The notes under the pieces: model-generated
Seen by the model: only the letters and a program-made list of their open reading frames with translations
What the model was told of the DNA's origin: nothing
Database searches by the model: none
NCBI RefSeq assembly: GCF_900176355.1
Contig: NZ_FWXI01000010.1
Span: 111,070-175,069, forward strand
Source of the DNA: Sporomusa malonica
GTDB taxonomy: Bacteria > Bacillota > Negativicutes > Sporomusales > Sporomusaceae
Length of the DNA stretch: 64,000 nucleotides
Direction: 5' to 3'
Program-made: the position numbers and the translations under genes
Shown: positions 1 to 9,128 of the stretch, piece by piece
Layout of the letters: each line of letters starts with the position of its first letter
How positions within the stretch are numbered: the stretch's first letter is position 1

Positions 1-732
1 GAGATAACGAACCTGCTGCATGCAGTCATCGTCATTTTCGGTTGCGAAATGAGCCACACCAGAAGTTGAGTTGTGAGTCATAGCGCCGCCCAATGCTTCG
101 GCAGTCACTTCTTCAGCGGTTACTGATTTAATAACCTGTGGTCCAGTAATAAACATCTGGCTAGTGTTCTTCACCATATAGATGAAGTCAGTCAGTGCAG
201 GGGAATATACGGCGCCACCAGCGCATGGTCCCATGATTACCGAGATCTGCGGGATTACGCCCGAAGCCAGGGTGTTTTCATAGAAGATTTTGCCATAACC
301 GGCCAAAGCATCAACTGCTTCTTGAATTCGAGCACCGCCTGAATCGTTGATACCAACTAAAGGAGCGCCCATTTTAAGAGCCAATTTCTGTACTTTTACG
401 ATTTTAGCAGCATGCATTTCGCCCAGGGATCCACCAATTACGGTAAAATCTTGAGCAAATACATAGACTAGACGACCTTCAACCGTGCCGTAGCCGGTTA
501 CTACGCCTTCTCCTGGAGCTTCTTGTTGCTCCATGCCAAAATTGGTACAACGATGACTAACAAATTGGTCGAGTTCAACAAAAGTGCCAGGGTCTAATAG
601 TTTTTCTACGCGTTCACGGGCAGTAAGCTTACCGGACGCATGTTGCTTTTCGATACGCTTTTGACCGCCGCCCAATTTCACTTTTTCCTGGCGTTGTTTC
701 AGATCCGCAATTTTTTCTTGGATTGTAGCCAT
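1..732 (-). CDS. mmdA: Methylmalonyl-CoA decarboxylase / propionyl-CoA carboxylase carboxyltransferase subunit (partial)
   Basis: Only the first 244 codons lie in the window; the 3' end is beyond base 1. The reading starts at an ATG with GGAGGTG about ten bases upstream. The N-terminus has the carboxyltransferase features of this family: a basic [13 protein letters not shown] stretch, [14 protein letters not shown], the [13 protein letters not shown] strand, the acyl-CoA-binding [10 protein letters not shown] motif and a [11 protein letters not shown] oxyanion loop. The family moves carboxyl groups between methylmalonyl-CoA and biotin, either in a Na+-pumping decarboxylase or a biotin carboxylase complex. 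The neighbours (epimerase, mutase, CoA transferase) favour the succinate-to-propionate route. The biotin-carrier and membrane subunits that would decide between the two are not visible. Confidence 0.9.
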   Translation of the reverse strand, partial: MATIQEKIADLKQRQEKVKLGGGQKRIEKQHASGKLTARERVEKLLDPGTFVELDQFVSHRCTNFGMEQQEAPGEGVVTGYGTVEGRLVYVFAQDFTVIGGSLGEMHAAKIVKVQKLALKMGAPLVGINDSGGARIQEAVDALAGYGKIFYENTLASGVIPQISVIMGPCAGGAVYSPALTDFIYMVKNTSQMFITGPQVIKSVTAEEVTAEALGGAMTHNSTSGVAHFATENDDDCMQQVRYL

Positions 733-897
733 TTAGAAAAACACCTCCATTACTTGGAAACTAAATGTTCCTAATGAGACTGCTCAGAAATGCTCAGCTG
801 CTAGGCGCACCGGAAGACGCTGCAGCGCCGCGTACACGGACGTACACAAGCAAAGCGTCTGAGGAGCAACAACGCAGATGGGCGTTTATGAGCATGT

Positions 898-1341
898 CTA
901 CTTGCGCTCGGAAAGTTCGAGCAGGATGCCGCCGGTTGCTTTCGGATGAACGAAAGCAATGCTGGCACCACCAGCGCCATAGCGTGGGGATTCGTCGATC
1001 AGGCGAACGCCTTGTTCTTTAAGATCAGCAAGAGCAGCCTCAATGTTGTCTACACGAAGGGCGACATGCTGGATGCCTTCGCCGTTCTTTTCAATAAACT
1101 TAGCTACTGGGCCATCAGGGGAGGTTGATTCTAGCAGCTCAACTTCGCTGTCGCCGCAAGGAATAAAGCAAACTTTTACTTTCTGCTGCTCGACAACTTC
1201 TTCGCCCATAGCAGTCATACCAAGCACTTCAGTGTAAAACTTTTTTGCTTGTTCCATATCTTTTACCGCAATGCCGATATGGTCAACTCTGAGAACTTTA
1301 AATTTGCGGGCGTTTACGCCGCAGTTACAATCTTGGCACAT
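898..1341 (-). CDS. mce: Methylmalonyl-CoA epimerase
   Basis: A 147-residue vicinal-oxygen-chelate fold protein that interconverts (R)- and (S)-methylmalonyl-CoA. The core begins at VDHIGIAVKDMEQAKKFY and continues through VELLES, GEGIQHVALRVDNIE and GILLELSER, with the metal-binding His and Glu residues typical of the family (DHIGIAV, IQHVALRV, LLEL). It carries a short cysteine-rich N-terminal extension (MCQDCNCG) before the domain; AGGAGGTAAAG just upstream of the ATG supports this start, so the extension is probably real. It sits between meaB and the carboxyltransferase gene, as in propionate operons. The 165 bases that follow before mmdA hold no gene I can support. Confidence 0.93.
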   Translation of the reverse strand: MCQDCNCGVNARKFKVLRVDHIGIAVKDMEQAKKFYTEVLGMTAMGEEVVEQQKVKVCFIPCGDSEVELLESTSPDGPVAKFIEKNGEGIQHVALRVDNIEAALADLKEQGVRLIDESPRYGAGGASIAFVHPKATGGILLELSERK

Positions 1342-1477
1342 ATTCTTTACCTCCTGTTAAAAATTCGATTGATTATATCCAATCTATATACATGATACCA
1401 TATTTTAATATCAGGTACTATATTTTCCCAGCGGTTTGCTATCAGTTTTTCCTATTAAGCACCATAAGTATTCCGGA

Positions 1478-2416
1478 TTATCGTAGAGTTTGGCGCAATA
1501 GGTTGGCGACAACAGTATAGGGATCTTGTTCCCGTTTTTCCACCGACGCTACTAATGAGTCAAAATTTCCGCCAGTTGTAATATGTTTGAGAATATACCG
1601 GCCAATATGTTCATCCAATAAGGCAAGCAGTTCATTTTTTGTCCGTTCGGTACGCCGAACAGCCAGCTGTCCTGATTGCTTAAGATGGCTTATATGGTCT
1701 TCAACAGCGGCTATGAGCTCAGCAATGCCTTCGCCTTTGCTGGCTACTGTCCTTTTTACCGGGGGCCGCCAGTCAACCATATTTTGATTGAGGTCAAGCA
1801 TCATCTCGATTTCGGTGTTTAAGCGATCGACTCCATCTCTGTCGGCTTTGTTAATTGCAAATATATCTGCAATTTCCAAAATACCTGCTTTAATGGCCTG
1901 AATATCATCGCCAAGGCCAGGCACTAATACAACGATTGTCGTATCAGCGGCTTTAATGACATCGACTTCAGACTGACCTACACCTACTGTTTCAATAAAG
2001 ATAATGTCTTTACCAGCGGCATCCATAATTTTGGCAGCTTCTGCCGTTTTACGCGACAAACCACCCAAACTGCCTCTAGTCCCCATACTTCTAATGAAAA
2101 CACCTTCATCCAAGGTAAGCTCGTTCATCCGGATACGGTCACCTAAAATAGCGCCACCGGAAAAAGGGCTTGTCGGGTCAACCGCAATAATCCCAACGGT
2201 CTTTCCCTGACGACGATATTCCTTGGCCAGTTTATCGGTCAAGGTACTTTTGCCAGCCCCAGGGGGACCGGTAATACCAATAACATGGGCTTTGCCGGTG
2301 TGGGGATAGAGTTTTTGCATGATCTCAGCTGCTTCATCATATTCGTTTTCCACAGCGGTGATGGCGCGGGCCAGGGCCCGTTTGGACCCTGCCAGCACCT
2401 CTTCAACTATATTCAT
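1478..2416 (-). CDS. meaB: Methylmalonyl-CoA mutase-associated GTPase MeaB
   Basis: A SIMIBI-class G3E GTPase (312 residues from the start chosen) that guards and reloads the adenosylcobalamin mutase. The P-loop GPPGAGKST lies at residues 50-58, followed by VDPTSPFSGGAILGDRIRM, IETVGVGQSEVDV and the base-specificity motif NKAD, as expected for MeaB/ArgK. The frame is open 14 codons further up to 2458, but that ATG has no good ribosome site, whereas CAGGTGATAAAG precedes the ATG at 2416. It follows the small mutase subunit by about 45 bases and is surely co-transcribed with it. Confidence 0.93.
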   Translation of the reverse strand: MNIVEEVLAGSKRALARAITAVENEYDEAAEIMQKLYPHTGKAHVIGITGPPGAGKSTLTDKLAKEYRRQGKTVGIIAVDPTSPFSGGAILGDRIRMNELTLDEGVFIRSMGTRGSLGGLSRKTAEAAKIMDAAGKDIIFIETVGVGQSEVDVIKAADTTIVVLVPGLGDDIQAIKAGILEIADIFAINKADRDGVDRLNTEIEMMLDLNQNMVDWRPPVKRTVASKGEGIAELIAAVEDHISHLKQSGQLAVRRTERTKNELLALLDEHIGRYILKHITTGGNFDSLVASVEKREQDPYTVVANLLRQTLR

Positions 2417-2461
2417 CTTTATCACCTGCACAGTTACGCTAGTCGCATAAAACTGCAAATC

Positions 2462-2854
2462 TTACTTTACGTTGGTTTTGATATACTCAACAATGCTGGT
2501 AGTCGGGGTGCCAGGGGTAAATACCTCTGATACACCAGCAGCTTTAAGGCCTGCGATGTCAGCGTCAGGAATAACGCCGCCGCCAACAATCAGCACATCA
2601 CTCATACCTTTTTGTTTGCTCAGTTCAACAATGCGCGGGAAAAGGTGGTTATGAGCACCTGATAATAGGCTTAAAGCTACAACATTTACGTCTTCTTGCA
2701 GAGCTGCTTCAACAATTTGCTCAGGAGTCTGCCGAAGACCAGTATAAATTACCTCAAAGCCGGCATCGCGGAGAGCGCGGGCTACGACTTTGGCACCACG
2801 GTCATGACCGTCCAGACCAGGTTTTGCTACCAATACTCTAATACGTTTTTCCAT
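2462..2854 (-). CDS. mcmB: Methylmalonyl-CoA mutase, small cobalamin-binding subunit
   Basis: A 130-residue stand-alone B12-binding domain. The base-off/His-on motif DxHxxG appears as DGHDRG at residues 15-20, followed by [12 protein letters not shown] and the GGGVIPDAD turn that cradle the nucleotide tail. With the 551-residue protein encoded just upstream it forms a split methylmalonyl-CoA mutase that rearranges succinyl-CoA and (R)-methylmalonyl-CoA. The two genes are about 20 bases apart. The split architecture is common in archaea and many Firmicutes, unlike the fused enzymes of animals and E. coli. Confidence 0.93.
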   Translation of the reverse strand: MEKRIRVLVAKPGLDGHDRGAKVVARALRDAGFEVIYTGLRQTPEQIVEAALQEDVNVVALSLLSGAHNHLFPRIVELSKQKGMSDVLIVGGGVIPDADIAGLKAAGVSEVFTPGTPTTSIVEYIKTNVK

Positions 2855-2874
2855 CGTTGTCCCTCCTACTCAGC

Positions 2875-4530
2875 TTATAGGCTTACATGCGCTTCGTATT
2901 CACCGAACACTTTGCGCATTACGCCACAGATTTCTCCAAGGGTTGCATAGGCTTTAACAGCTTCAAGAATAAGCGGCATAAGATTAGTGTTTTCATCTTG
3001 GCAACCTGCTTCAAGTGCAGCAAGTGTTGCTTGCACTGCGCCATTATCACGACGAGCTCTAAGGTCAGCCAGCTTTTTCTTTTGCAATTCGCCAACAGAA
3101 GAGTCAACACGAAGCAAACCTTCAACTGGCTTTTCTGCAACTTGGAACTGGTTAACACCAACGATAATGCGTTGTTTGCTTTCCACTTCCATTTGCCATT
3201 TGTAAGCACTTTCTTGAATTTCGCGCTGGATGTAGCCTTTTTCAATAGCCACGACTGCGCCGCCCATATCGTCAATTTTTCCGATATATTCCCAAGCTTC
3301 TTTTTCAATCTGATTGGTAAGAGCTTCGATATAGTAAGAACCAGCAAGCGGGTCAACAACGTCAGCTAAGCCGCTTTCGTAGGCCACAATTTGTTGGGTG
3401 CGAAGCGCTACGCGTACCGAATCTTCGGTAGGCAGTGCCAGAGCTTCGTCTTTGGAGTTAGTATGAAGAGACTGAGTTCCACCAAGTACAGCTGCAGCAG
3501 TTTGAAGAGCAACACGAACAACATTGTTGTCAGGCTGTTGGGCAGTCAGCATGGAACCGGCAGTCTGGGTATGCACACGAAGCATCCAGGACTTGGGGTT
3601 GGTAGCGCCGAAACGCTCTTTCATTACTTTGGCCCATACACGACGGGAGGCGCGGAACTTGGCTACTTCTTCAAGTACGTTATTGTGTGCATTCCAGAAG
3701 AAGGACAGACGTCCAGCAAAGTCGTCAACATTTAAGCCAGCTTTGATCGCAGCGTCAACATAGGCAATACCATCAGCAATAGTGAAGGCAATTTCCTGGG
3801 AAGCGGTGGAACCAGCTTCACGGATATGGTAACCAGAGATTGAGATGGTGTTCCAGTTAGGAACATTCTTGGAGCAATATTCGAAGATGTTGGTAATAAG
3901 ACGCATGGAAGGCTTAGGCGGGAATATGTAGGTACCACGGGCAGCATATTCTTTAAGAATATCGTTTTGAATAGTACCGTTCAATTTATCAGGGCTAACA
4001 CCTTGCTTTTCAGCAACAGCAATGTACATAGCAAGAAGTACCGAAGCAGGAGCATTGATGGTCATAGAAGTCGATACTTTACCAAGATCAATGCTATCAA
4101 AAAGAATTTCCATGTCAGCCAGCGAGTCAATGGCTACACCTACTTTGCCAACCTCACCTTCTGAGATGGCATCATCAGAGTCATAACCAATTTGGGTCGG
4201 CAGATCAAAAGCGCAAGATAAACCAGTACCGCCTGACTCTAAGAGATAACGGTAACGTTTATTGGACTCTTCGGCAGTTGAGAAGCCAGCATACATACGC
4301 ATGGTCCAGAAACGTCCACGGTACATAGTGGGCTGTACACCGCGGGTAAATGGATATTGACCGGGGAAGCTAAGATCTTTTTCGTAGTCAAGACCTTCAA
4401 TATCAAGTGGAGTATAAAGCCTGTTGTGAGACAGGTTTTTACGTTCTGGAAATTTGGCGAGTGATTTTTCCACCTTGCCGGTGTACTCAGCCATTTTTTG
4501 TTTTAAGCTATCGTTGTTAGCTGTGCACAT
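2875..4530 (-). CDS. mcmA: Methylmalonyl-CoA mutase, large catalytic subunit
   Basis: A 551-residue TIM-barrel subunit. Recognisable blocks are [19 protein letters not shown] near the N-terminus (the family's YPFTRG substrate region), [35 protein letters not shown] and [24 protein letters not shown]. These match the acyl-CoA mutase large chain and lack the C-terminal B12 domain, which the next gene supplies. Its length agrees with split mutases. AAAGGAGGAATTAG precedes the ATG. A specialised mutase such as isobutyryl-CoA mutase is possible in principle, but the epimerase and carboxyltransferase neighbours make methylmalonyl-CoA the likely substrate. Confidence 0.94.
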   Translation of the reverse strand: MCTANNDSLKQKMAEYTGKVEKSLAKFPERKNLSHNRLYTPLDIEGLDYEKDLSFPGQYPFTRGVQPTMYRGRFWTMRMYAGFSTAEESNKRYRYLLESGGTGLSCAFDLPTQIGYDSDDAISEGEVGKVGVAIDSLADMEILFDSIDLGKVSTSMTINAPASVLLAMYIAVAEKQGVSPDKLNGTIQNDILKEYAARGTYIFPPKPSMRLITNIFEYCSKNVPNWNTISISGYHIREAGSTASQEIAFTIADGIAYVDAAIKAGLNVDDFAGRLSFFWNAHNNVLEEVAKFRASRRVWAKVMKERFGATNPKSWMLRVHTQTAGSMLTAQQPDNNVVRVALQTAAAVLGGTQSLHTNSKDEALALPTEDSVRVALRTQQIVAYESGLADVVDPLAGSYYIEALTNQIEKEAWEYIGKIDDMGGAVVAIEKGYIQREIQESAYKWQMEVESKQRIIVGVNQFQVAEKPVEGLLRVDSSVGELQKKKLADLRARRDNGAVQATLAALEAGCQDENTNLMPLILEAVKAYATLGEICGVMRKVFGEYEAHVSL

Positions 4531-4599
4531 TTTCTAATTCCTCCTTTAAGTATGTATTCCTTGGTGAATCTGAAAGACTAGCCTTAATGGCCGGCCTTT

Positions 4600-6108
4600 C
4601 TACTTTATTTTCATACTGCCTGTTTCCAGGAAGCGAGTATGCCAGGAAAGAGCTTCATTCATTATATGTGGAGTGTGCGCATTACCAGTGGCCTTCTCAG
4701 CCCGTTCAAGATAATCTCTAAGCATTGGCTGATAATCAGGGTGAGCACAATTTTCGATAATAACGCGAGCCCGTTCTTTAGGGCTTAAACCACGGACGTC
4801 AGCAACACCACGTTCGGTGATAAAGACATCAATATCATGTTCGGTATGATCAAAGTGTGAGCACATAGGAACAACAGAGGAAATATCGCCTTTTTTAGCA
4901 ATCGAATTCGTGAAGAAGAAGGTCAGGTAGGCGTTACGGGCAAAGTCACCTGAGCCGCCAATCCCGTTCATCATTTTTGTGCCCATGATATGAGTAGAGT
5001 TAACATGACCATAGATATCGAACTCAATGGCAGTGTTCATGGCAATTACACCAATTCGACGGGCAATTTCCGGGCTATTAGCAACTTCTTGCGGCCGGAG
5101 AATGATTTTTTTGCGATATTCGCCTATATTATCATATAACCGTTTTAAACCATCTGGCGAAGGGGTAATAGAAGTTCCCGAGGCAAAAGTAAGCTTGCCG
5201 GCATCAATTAGATCAAACATACCATCCTGAATAACCTCGGTATAGACAGTAAGGTTTTCAAATTCAGAATTAGCCAAGCCAGCGACAACCGCATTGGCGA
5301 CTGAACCTACACCAGATTGCAGCGGCAACAGGTTCTCTGGCATACGACCAGCTTTGATTTCTTTCTTCAGGAATTCAATCAGATGACCAGTCATAGCTCG
5401 GGCATCATCATCAATAGCAGCCAAAGGACGTACATCGTCTTTGATATCACAAGGAACTATGTACGCGATTTTATTTGGATCACAAGGAATATATGGCGTA
5501 CCAATACGGTCATCAGCTTTCACAAGCGGTATCGGTTGACGATTCGGGGGGTCAAGCGGCACATACACATCATGCATACCTTCAAGTTCAAGCGGCTGGC
5601 TTGTATTGATTTCAACAATAACAAAATCAGCACTTTGAACAAATGAAGCAGAGTTACCAAGCGAAGTTGTCGGCACAATATGACCTTCTTCAGTAATGGC
5701 ACAAGCTTCAATTATAGCCACATCAACTTTTCCACCAAGAAACCCATAGCGTGACATTTGTGCCACATGGCTTAAGTGGAGGTCGGTATACTGGACACCA
5801 CCATTGTTAATAGCTTTCCTGAGAGCATCATTAGTTTGATACGGAAGCCGTTTGCCGATACCCTTGGCTTCAGCTAAGGCGCCATCAAGCTCCTTACCTA
5901 CTGAAGCACCAGTCCACAGGTTTACTTGGAAATTCTCTTGTTTCATTCTCTCTGCCAGCGCGAGCGGCACTGCCTTGGGATATCCCGCAGGCGTAAAACC
6001 ACTGGCACCAATGTTCATCCCTGGTTTAATACTGGCAGCTGCTTGCTCTGCGCTGGCAATCTTAGCATGCAGAGCTTGGTTTCTGACTCGGTCTTTGATG
6101 TCAATCAT
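4600..6108 (-). CDS. Acetyl-CoA hydrolase/transferase family; likely succinyl- or propionyl-CoA:acetate CoA-transferase
   Basis: A 502-residue class I CoA transferase of the Cat1/ScpC/AarC type. Diagnostic pieces are GMNIGASGFTPAGYPKAVP near the N-terminus, the glutamate-containing VIVEINTSQPLELEGMHDVY, GVGSVANAVVAGL, and the C-terminal HFDHTEHDIDVFITERGVADVRGLSPKERA. It is the first gene of the propionate operon. The inferred role is CoA exchange between propionyl-CoA and succinate (or acetate and succinyl-CoA), closing the succinate-propionate cycle without ATP. Which acyl pair it prefers cannot be read from the sequence. GGAGAG lies six bases before the ATG. Confidence 0.88.
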   Translation of the reverse strand: MIDIKDRVRNQALHAKIASAEQAAASIKPGMNIGASGFTPAGYPKAVPLALAERMKQENFQVNLWTGASVGKELDGALAEAKGIGKRLPYQTNDALRKAINNGGVQYTDLHLSHVAQMSRYGFLGGKVDVAIIEACAITEEGHIVPTTSLGNSASFVQSADFVIVEINTSQPLELEGMHDVYVPLDPPNRQPIPLVKADDRIGTPYIPCDPNKIAYIVPCDIKDDVRPLAAIDDDARAMTGHLIEFLKKEIKAGRMPENLLPLQSGVGSVANAVVAGLANSEFENLTVYTEVIQDGMFDLIDAGKLTFASGTSITPSPDGLKRLYDNIGEYRKKIILRPQEVANSPEIARRIGVIAMNTAIEFDIYGHVNSTHIMGTKMMNGIGGSGDFARNAYLTFFFTNSIAKKGDISSVVPMCSHFDHTEHDIDVFITERGVADVRGLSPKERARVIIENCAHPDYQPMLRDYLERAEKATGNAHTPHIMNEALSWHTRFLETGSMKIK

Positions 6109-6210
6109 TGTGCACTCTCCATTCGAATCGGTAATTTTATTATAATTTTAGAGATATCACAGTTATTGTTAGGAAAACCGCCAAAAATATTCTAACACAC
6201 AATTACAGGG

Positions 6211-6265
6211 ACAACAAAAAAGCACCTATTGGTTTATTTTGCATGAACAAAACAAACCCAGGTGC
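6211..6265 (-). terminator. Rho-independent terminator before the propionate operon
   Basis: Arms GCACCT and AGGTGC (6222-6227 and 6260-6265) extend through an imperfect TTGGTTTATTTTG/CAAAACAAACC stem. On the minus strand the stem runs into a T-rich tract (CTTTTTTGTTG). It lies about 100 bases upstream of the CoA-transferase start. It could end the RNA candidate or rex transcripts, or act as an attenuator for the propionate operon. Confidence 0.65.
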
Positions 6266-6308
6266 GCACTTACTAGTTATCCATTACCGGTTAGGCAACA
6301 GACCATAA

Positions 6309-6418
6309 GGGCGTAGTTTGCAGAGTGTACTTCCAGAACGACCGACTGGGCGTCTGTCCGTATAGTTATAGGTTTCAGCTATAACATTATTGCTTTATAC
6401 TATAGGTATTCTACGCCC
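6309..6418 (-). ncRNA. Candidate structured RNA (three-way junction) upstream of the propionate operon
   Basis: Complementary arms GGGCGTAG (6411-6418 read on minus) and CTACGCCC (6309-6316) close a 110-nt region. Inside are a long AT-rich hairpin (GTATA and GTTATAG, 6360-6371, pairing with 6379-6400) and a second hairpin with arms 6340-6346 and 6352-6358. Together they make a plausible three-way junction. A terminator follows at 6211-6265, and a TATAAAG box with a TAGCAGGAATTT motif precedes it on the minus strand. It could be an independent small RNA or a terminator-controlled leader of the CoA-transferase/mutase operon. It does not match the conserved boxes of cobalamin, SAM, TPP or THF riboswitches as I remember them. 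The family is unknown to me. Confidence 0.4.
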
Positions 6419-6473
6419 AAAATGAAATTCCTGCTACTTTATAGGCAAAAAAATATTTTTTTGTTGGAATTTG

Positions 6474-7115
6474 TCAGATTTGGCGAGAAAGATAATAGGA
6501 CATACTACTTAACCCTACAGACAAGTCCTCACTTACTACATGGATGCTGGCAGGTACGTTTAGCTTAACGGGGGCAAAGTTCCATATGCCCTTGATCCCA
6601 GCCTCAACAAAACGCGTAGCAATATCCTGTGCGTATTCGGCAGGTACAGTAATAATCCCAATCTGAATATCGCGATCGCTCACGATTTCTTTCATTCGTT
6701 CAATGCTGAAAATCTCCACTTCATTAATATAGCGCCCTATTTTGTCGGTGTCTACATCAAAAATTGCCTGAAGATCAAATCCCTGCGGGGAAAAATTGGC
6801 ATAGTTAGCCAACGCCCACCCTAAGTGGCCTACGCCAGCAATAGCAATATTCCACTTACGATTGAGCCCGAGAATTTCACCAATATTCCGCATAAGCTCT
6901 CGCACATAGTAGCCGACGCCTTTTTTGCCAAACTCACCAAAAGCTGACAAATCCTTGCGTATTTGTTCAGGTGTTACCCCGATTTTCCGCCCTAGTTCAT
7001 CAGAAGATATAATTTCAATACCTTCTTGTTGACTTAGTTTAAGCGTACGGTAATAAAGCGGCAACCTATCAATCGTTGCCTTAGAGATTACTGCATTTTC
7101 TTTGTGTTCTTTCAT
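6474..7115 (-). CDS. rex: Redox-sensing transcriptional repressor Rex
   Basis: A 213-residue Rex protein that binds DNA when NADH/NAD is low and lets go when NADH rises. Residues 1-80 form the winged helix (RLPLYYRTLKL, VTPEQIRKDLSAFGEFGKKGVGYYV). The Rossmann NAD(H) domain starts around residue 88, with GVGHLG at 94-99, and a C-terminal swapped helix follows. The ATG at 7115 is preferred over the in-frame codon at 7136 because AGGGAGAG lies eight bases before it. Lying next to the hydrogenase operon, it is the obvious candidate regulator of the redox genes here; see the Rex-like operators listed separately. Confidence 0.96.
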   Translation of the reverse strand: MKEHKENAVISKATIDRLPLYYRTLKLSQQEGIEIISSDELGRKIGVTPEQIRKDLSAFGEFGKKGVGYYVRELMRNIGEILGLNRKWNIAIAGVGHLGWALANYANFSPQGFDLQAIFDVDTDKIGRYINEVEIFSIERMKEIVSDRDIQIGIITVPAEYAQDIATRFVEAGIKGIWNFAPVKLNVPASIHVVSEDLSVGLSSMSYYLSRQI

Positions 7116-7236
7116 CGAAACAACTCTCCCTAGCAATAGTCAGCGCTCATATAAGCGGCTTATCTTTCTATATTATTTGTAATTTATTCTCACTCATACC
7201 TGTAAATTCCTGCTACGTAAACTTAAATAGGCATAT

Positions 7237-7255
7237 TTGTTATACAATTTCACAT
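7237..7255. promoter_or_regulatory. Possible Rex operator upstream of rex (autoregulation)
   Basis: TTGTTATACAATTTCACAT, about 120 bases before the rex ATG, resembles the inverted TTGTGAA/TTCACAA Rex box with a five-base spacer. The right half is good; the left half is TTGTTAT. It is weaker than the sites at 15753 and 30811, and is listed because Rex often controls itself. Confidence 0.35.
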
Positions 7256-7282
7256 TTACTAAATATTTATACTATAAAAAGC

Positions 7283-7315
7283 CAATAAAAAAAAGGGATG
7301 TCCAGCGGACATCCC
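7283..7315 (-). terminator. Terminator of the hydrogenase operon
   Basis: Perfect nine-base arms GGGATGTCC and GGACATCCC (7295-7303 and 7307-7315) with a three-base loop are followed on the minus strand by a run of eight T. It lies just after the hydA stop codon, so it ends the ten-gene operon that starts at 15722. Confidence 0.92.
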
Positions 7316-7323
7316 TCGATAAT

Positions 7324-9051
7324 TTAACATTTCTTTTGCGGATGATAGTGAGTATGCAGTAGGTGGTGAGACTTTTCACCCAGCGGCTTACCCAACCACG
7401 TTTCGTAAAGCTCGGCAACTGCCGGGTTATCATGCGACTTCCGAATATCTGAGCACGTATCGCATTCATAGATAGCATCCATACGTTTTTGACGATGTTC
7501 AGCTGACGTAATGATTGGCTGCCCGCCGCCGCCTGAGCAGCCGCCAGGACAAGCCATGATTTCAATAAAGTGATAATCAGCTTCGCCTGCACGTATTTTA
7601 TCTAAAAGAATACGGGCATTTGCTAAAGTATGAGCTATAGCAACTTTAGCTGTCAAACCATCTTTAATAGGTACAGCAGCTTCTTTGATGCCGGTCATAC
7701 CACGAACAGCTTGGAACTCAATGTTGTCGAGCTCATTTCCGGTTACCAGTTTGACAACGGTCCGGAGAGCTGCTTCCGTTACACCGCCAGTAGCACCAAA
7801 GATTACGCCAGCGCCTGAGCCGACACCAAGCGGAGCGTCAAAATCGGCCTCTTCCAATTTTCCGAAGGTTAAGCCAGCTTCGCGGATCATACGGGCCAAT
7901 TCGCGAGTTGTCAGAACATAGTCAACATCTTGGTAACCGCTTGAATTCATCTCTGGGCGCGCGGCCTCTGCCTTTTTAGCAGTACACGGCATAATGGAGA
8001 CTGAAACGATATCCTTAGGATCAATCCCTGCCTTCTCTGCATAGTAGGTCTTAGCCAGAGCACCAAACATCTGCTGTGGCGACTTAGCAGAAGACAGATG
8101 GTCTAAGAGGTCAGGATATTTCAATTCAATAAAATTAACCCAGCCTGGGCTGCAAGAGGTGATCATGGGCAGCTTGCCGCCGTTAGTCAGCCGGTCAATA
8201 AGCTCTGAACCTTCTTCCCAGATAGTAAGGTCAGCAGTAAAATTTGTGTCAAATACTTTATCAAAACCTAAGCGCTTGAGTGCAGTTACCATCTTACCAG
8301 TAACAATTGTACCATTAGGCAGATCAAGAGCTTCGCCCAAAGCAACGCGCACAGCAGGAGCAGTCTGAACAATTACATGTTTAGATGGATCACTGATGGC
8401 ATTCCAAACTTTCTCTGTATCATCTTTTTCGACAATAGCACCTGTCGGACATACGGCAGCACATTGACCGCAGTAAGTACAGGCTACTTCGTCCAAGCCT
8501 AAGTCAAAGGCAGGAACAACAGTTGTATCAAAGCCCCTGTTAGCAAAGCTGTAGACATGTACGCCCTGGCGCTCGCTGCAGGCGCGGATGCAACGACCGC
8601 ACAAAATACATTTGCTTTGGTCGCGAACCAAGGAAGGATTATTTGCATCAAGTGGATAGTTTTTCTTTTCTCCGTCAAAACGTACTTCCCTGACGCCCAG
8701 GTCTGAAGCAATAGTTTGCAATTCGCAGCTTAAGTTGCGTTGGCAAGATAAGCAGTCTGTTGGGTGGTTGGCCAATAAAAGCTCAACTACCGTTTTGCGA
8801 GCTTCGCGTACATTGGCTGTATTGGTACGAACAATCATACCTTCATTTACCGGATATACGCAAGATGCTACCAAACTGCGGGCACCCTCCACTTCTACCA
8901 TACACACACGACAGGCCCCTTCTACACGCAGCTCAGGATGATAGCACAAAGTCGGAATTTTAATTCCGAGCGAAATTGCTGCTTCCAGAACAGTCGATGT
9001 TTTCGGTACGGCTACTTTCTGTCCATCGATTGTTATATTAACCATTTCCAT
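7324..9051 (-). CDS. hydA: [FeFe] hydrogenase catalytic subunit HydA, NAD-linked bifurcating type
   Basis: A 575-residue group A3-like subunit. Domains in order: a [2Fe-2S] NuoG-like domain (Cys 36, 47, 50, 64), a His-Cys3 [4Fe-4S] site (His 96, Cys 100, 103, 109), two ferredoxin clusters (CILCGRCIRAC from residue 148, CTYCGQCAAVC from 191), then the H-cluster motifs TSCSPGW, MPCTAKK and MACPGGCSGGGGQP, and a small-subunit-like tail ending HTHYHP. With HydB and HydC it oxidises or forms H2 using NAD(H) and ferredoxin. The first H-cluster motif has Ser after the Cys (TSCSPGW rather than TSCCPGW). The start at 9051 has GAGAGGGTG upstream and is preferred to the TTG at 9078. Confidence 0.95.
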   Translation of the reverse strand: MEMVNITIDGQKVAVPKTSTVLEAAISLGIKIPTLCYHPELRVEGACRVCMVEVEGARSLVASCVYPVNEGMIVRTNTANVREARKTVVELLLANHPTDCLSCQRNLSCELQTIASDLGVREVRFDGEKKNYPLDANNPSLVRDQSKCILCGRCIRACSERQGVHVYSFANRGFDTTVVPAFDLGLDEVACTYCGQCAAVCPTGAIVEKDDTEKVWNAISDPSKHVIVQTAPAVRVALGEALDLPNGTIVTGKMVTALKRLGFDKVFDTNFTADLTIWEEGSELIDRLTNGGKLPMITSCSPGWVNFIELKYPDLLDHLSSAKSPQQMFGALAKTYYAEKAGIDPKDIVSVSIMPCTAKKAEAARPEMNSSGYQDVDYVLTTRELARMIREAGLTFGKLEEADFDAPLGVGSGAGVIFGATGGVTEAALRTVVKLVTGNELDNIEFQAVRGMTGIKEAAVPIKDGLTAKVAIAHTLANARILLDKIRAGEADYHFIEIMACPGGCSGGGGQPIITSAEHRQKRMDAIYECDTCSDIRKSHDNPAVAELYETWLGKPLGEKSHHLLHTHYHPQKKC

Positions 9052-9128
9052 CGTAGTTGTCACCCTCTCTTCTCCCAATCATTCTGTCTTTCGTTGGGTA
9101 TATCTCCGGTTCCAATTAACCGGCAAGC

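Noticed and set aside
6266..6418. Cobalamin riboswitch before the mutase operon
   Set aside because: No B12 box or other conserved element I recognise; kept only as an unassigned RNA candidate.
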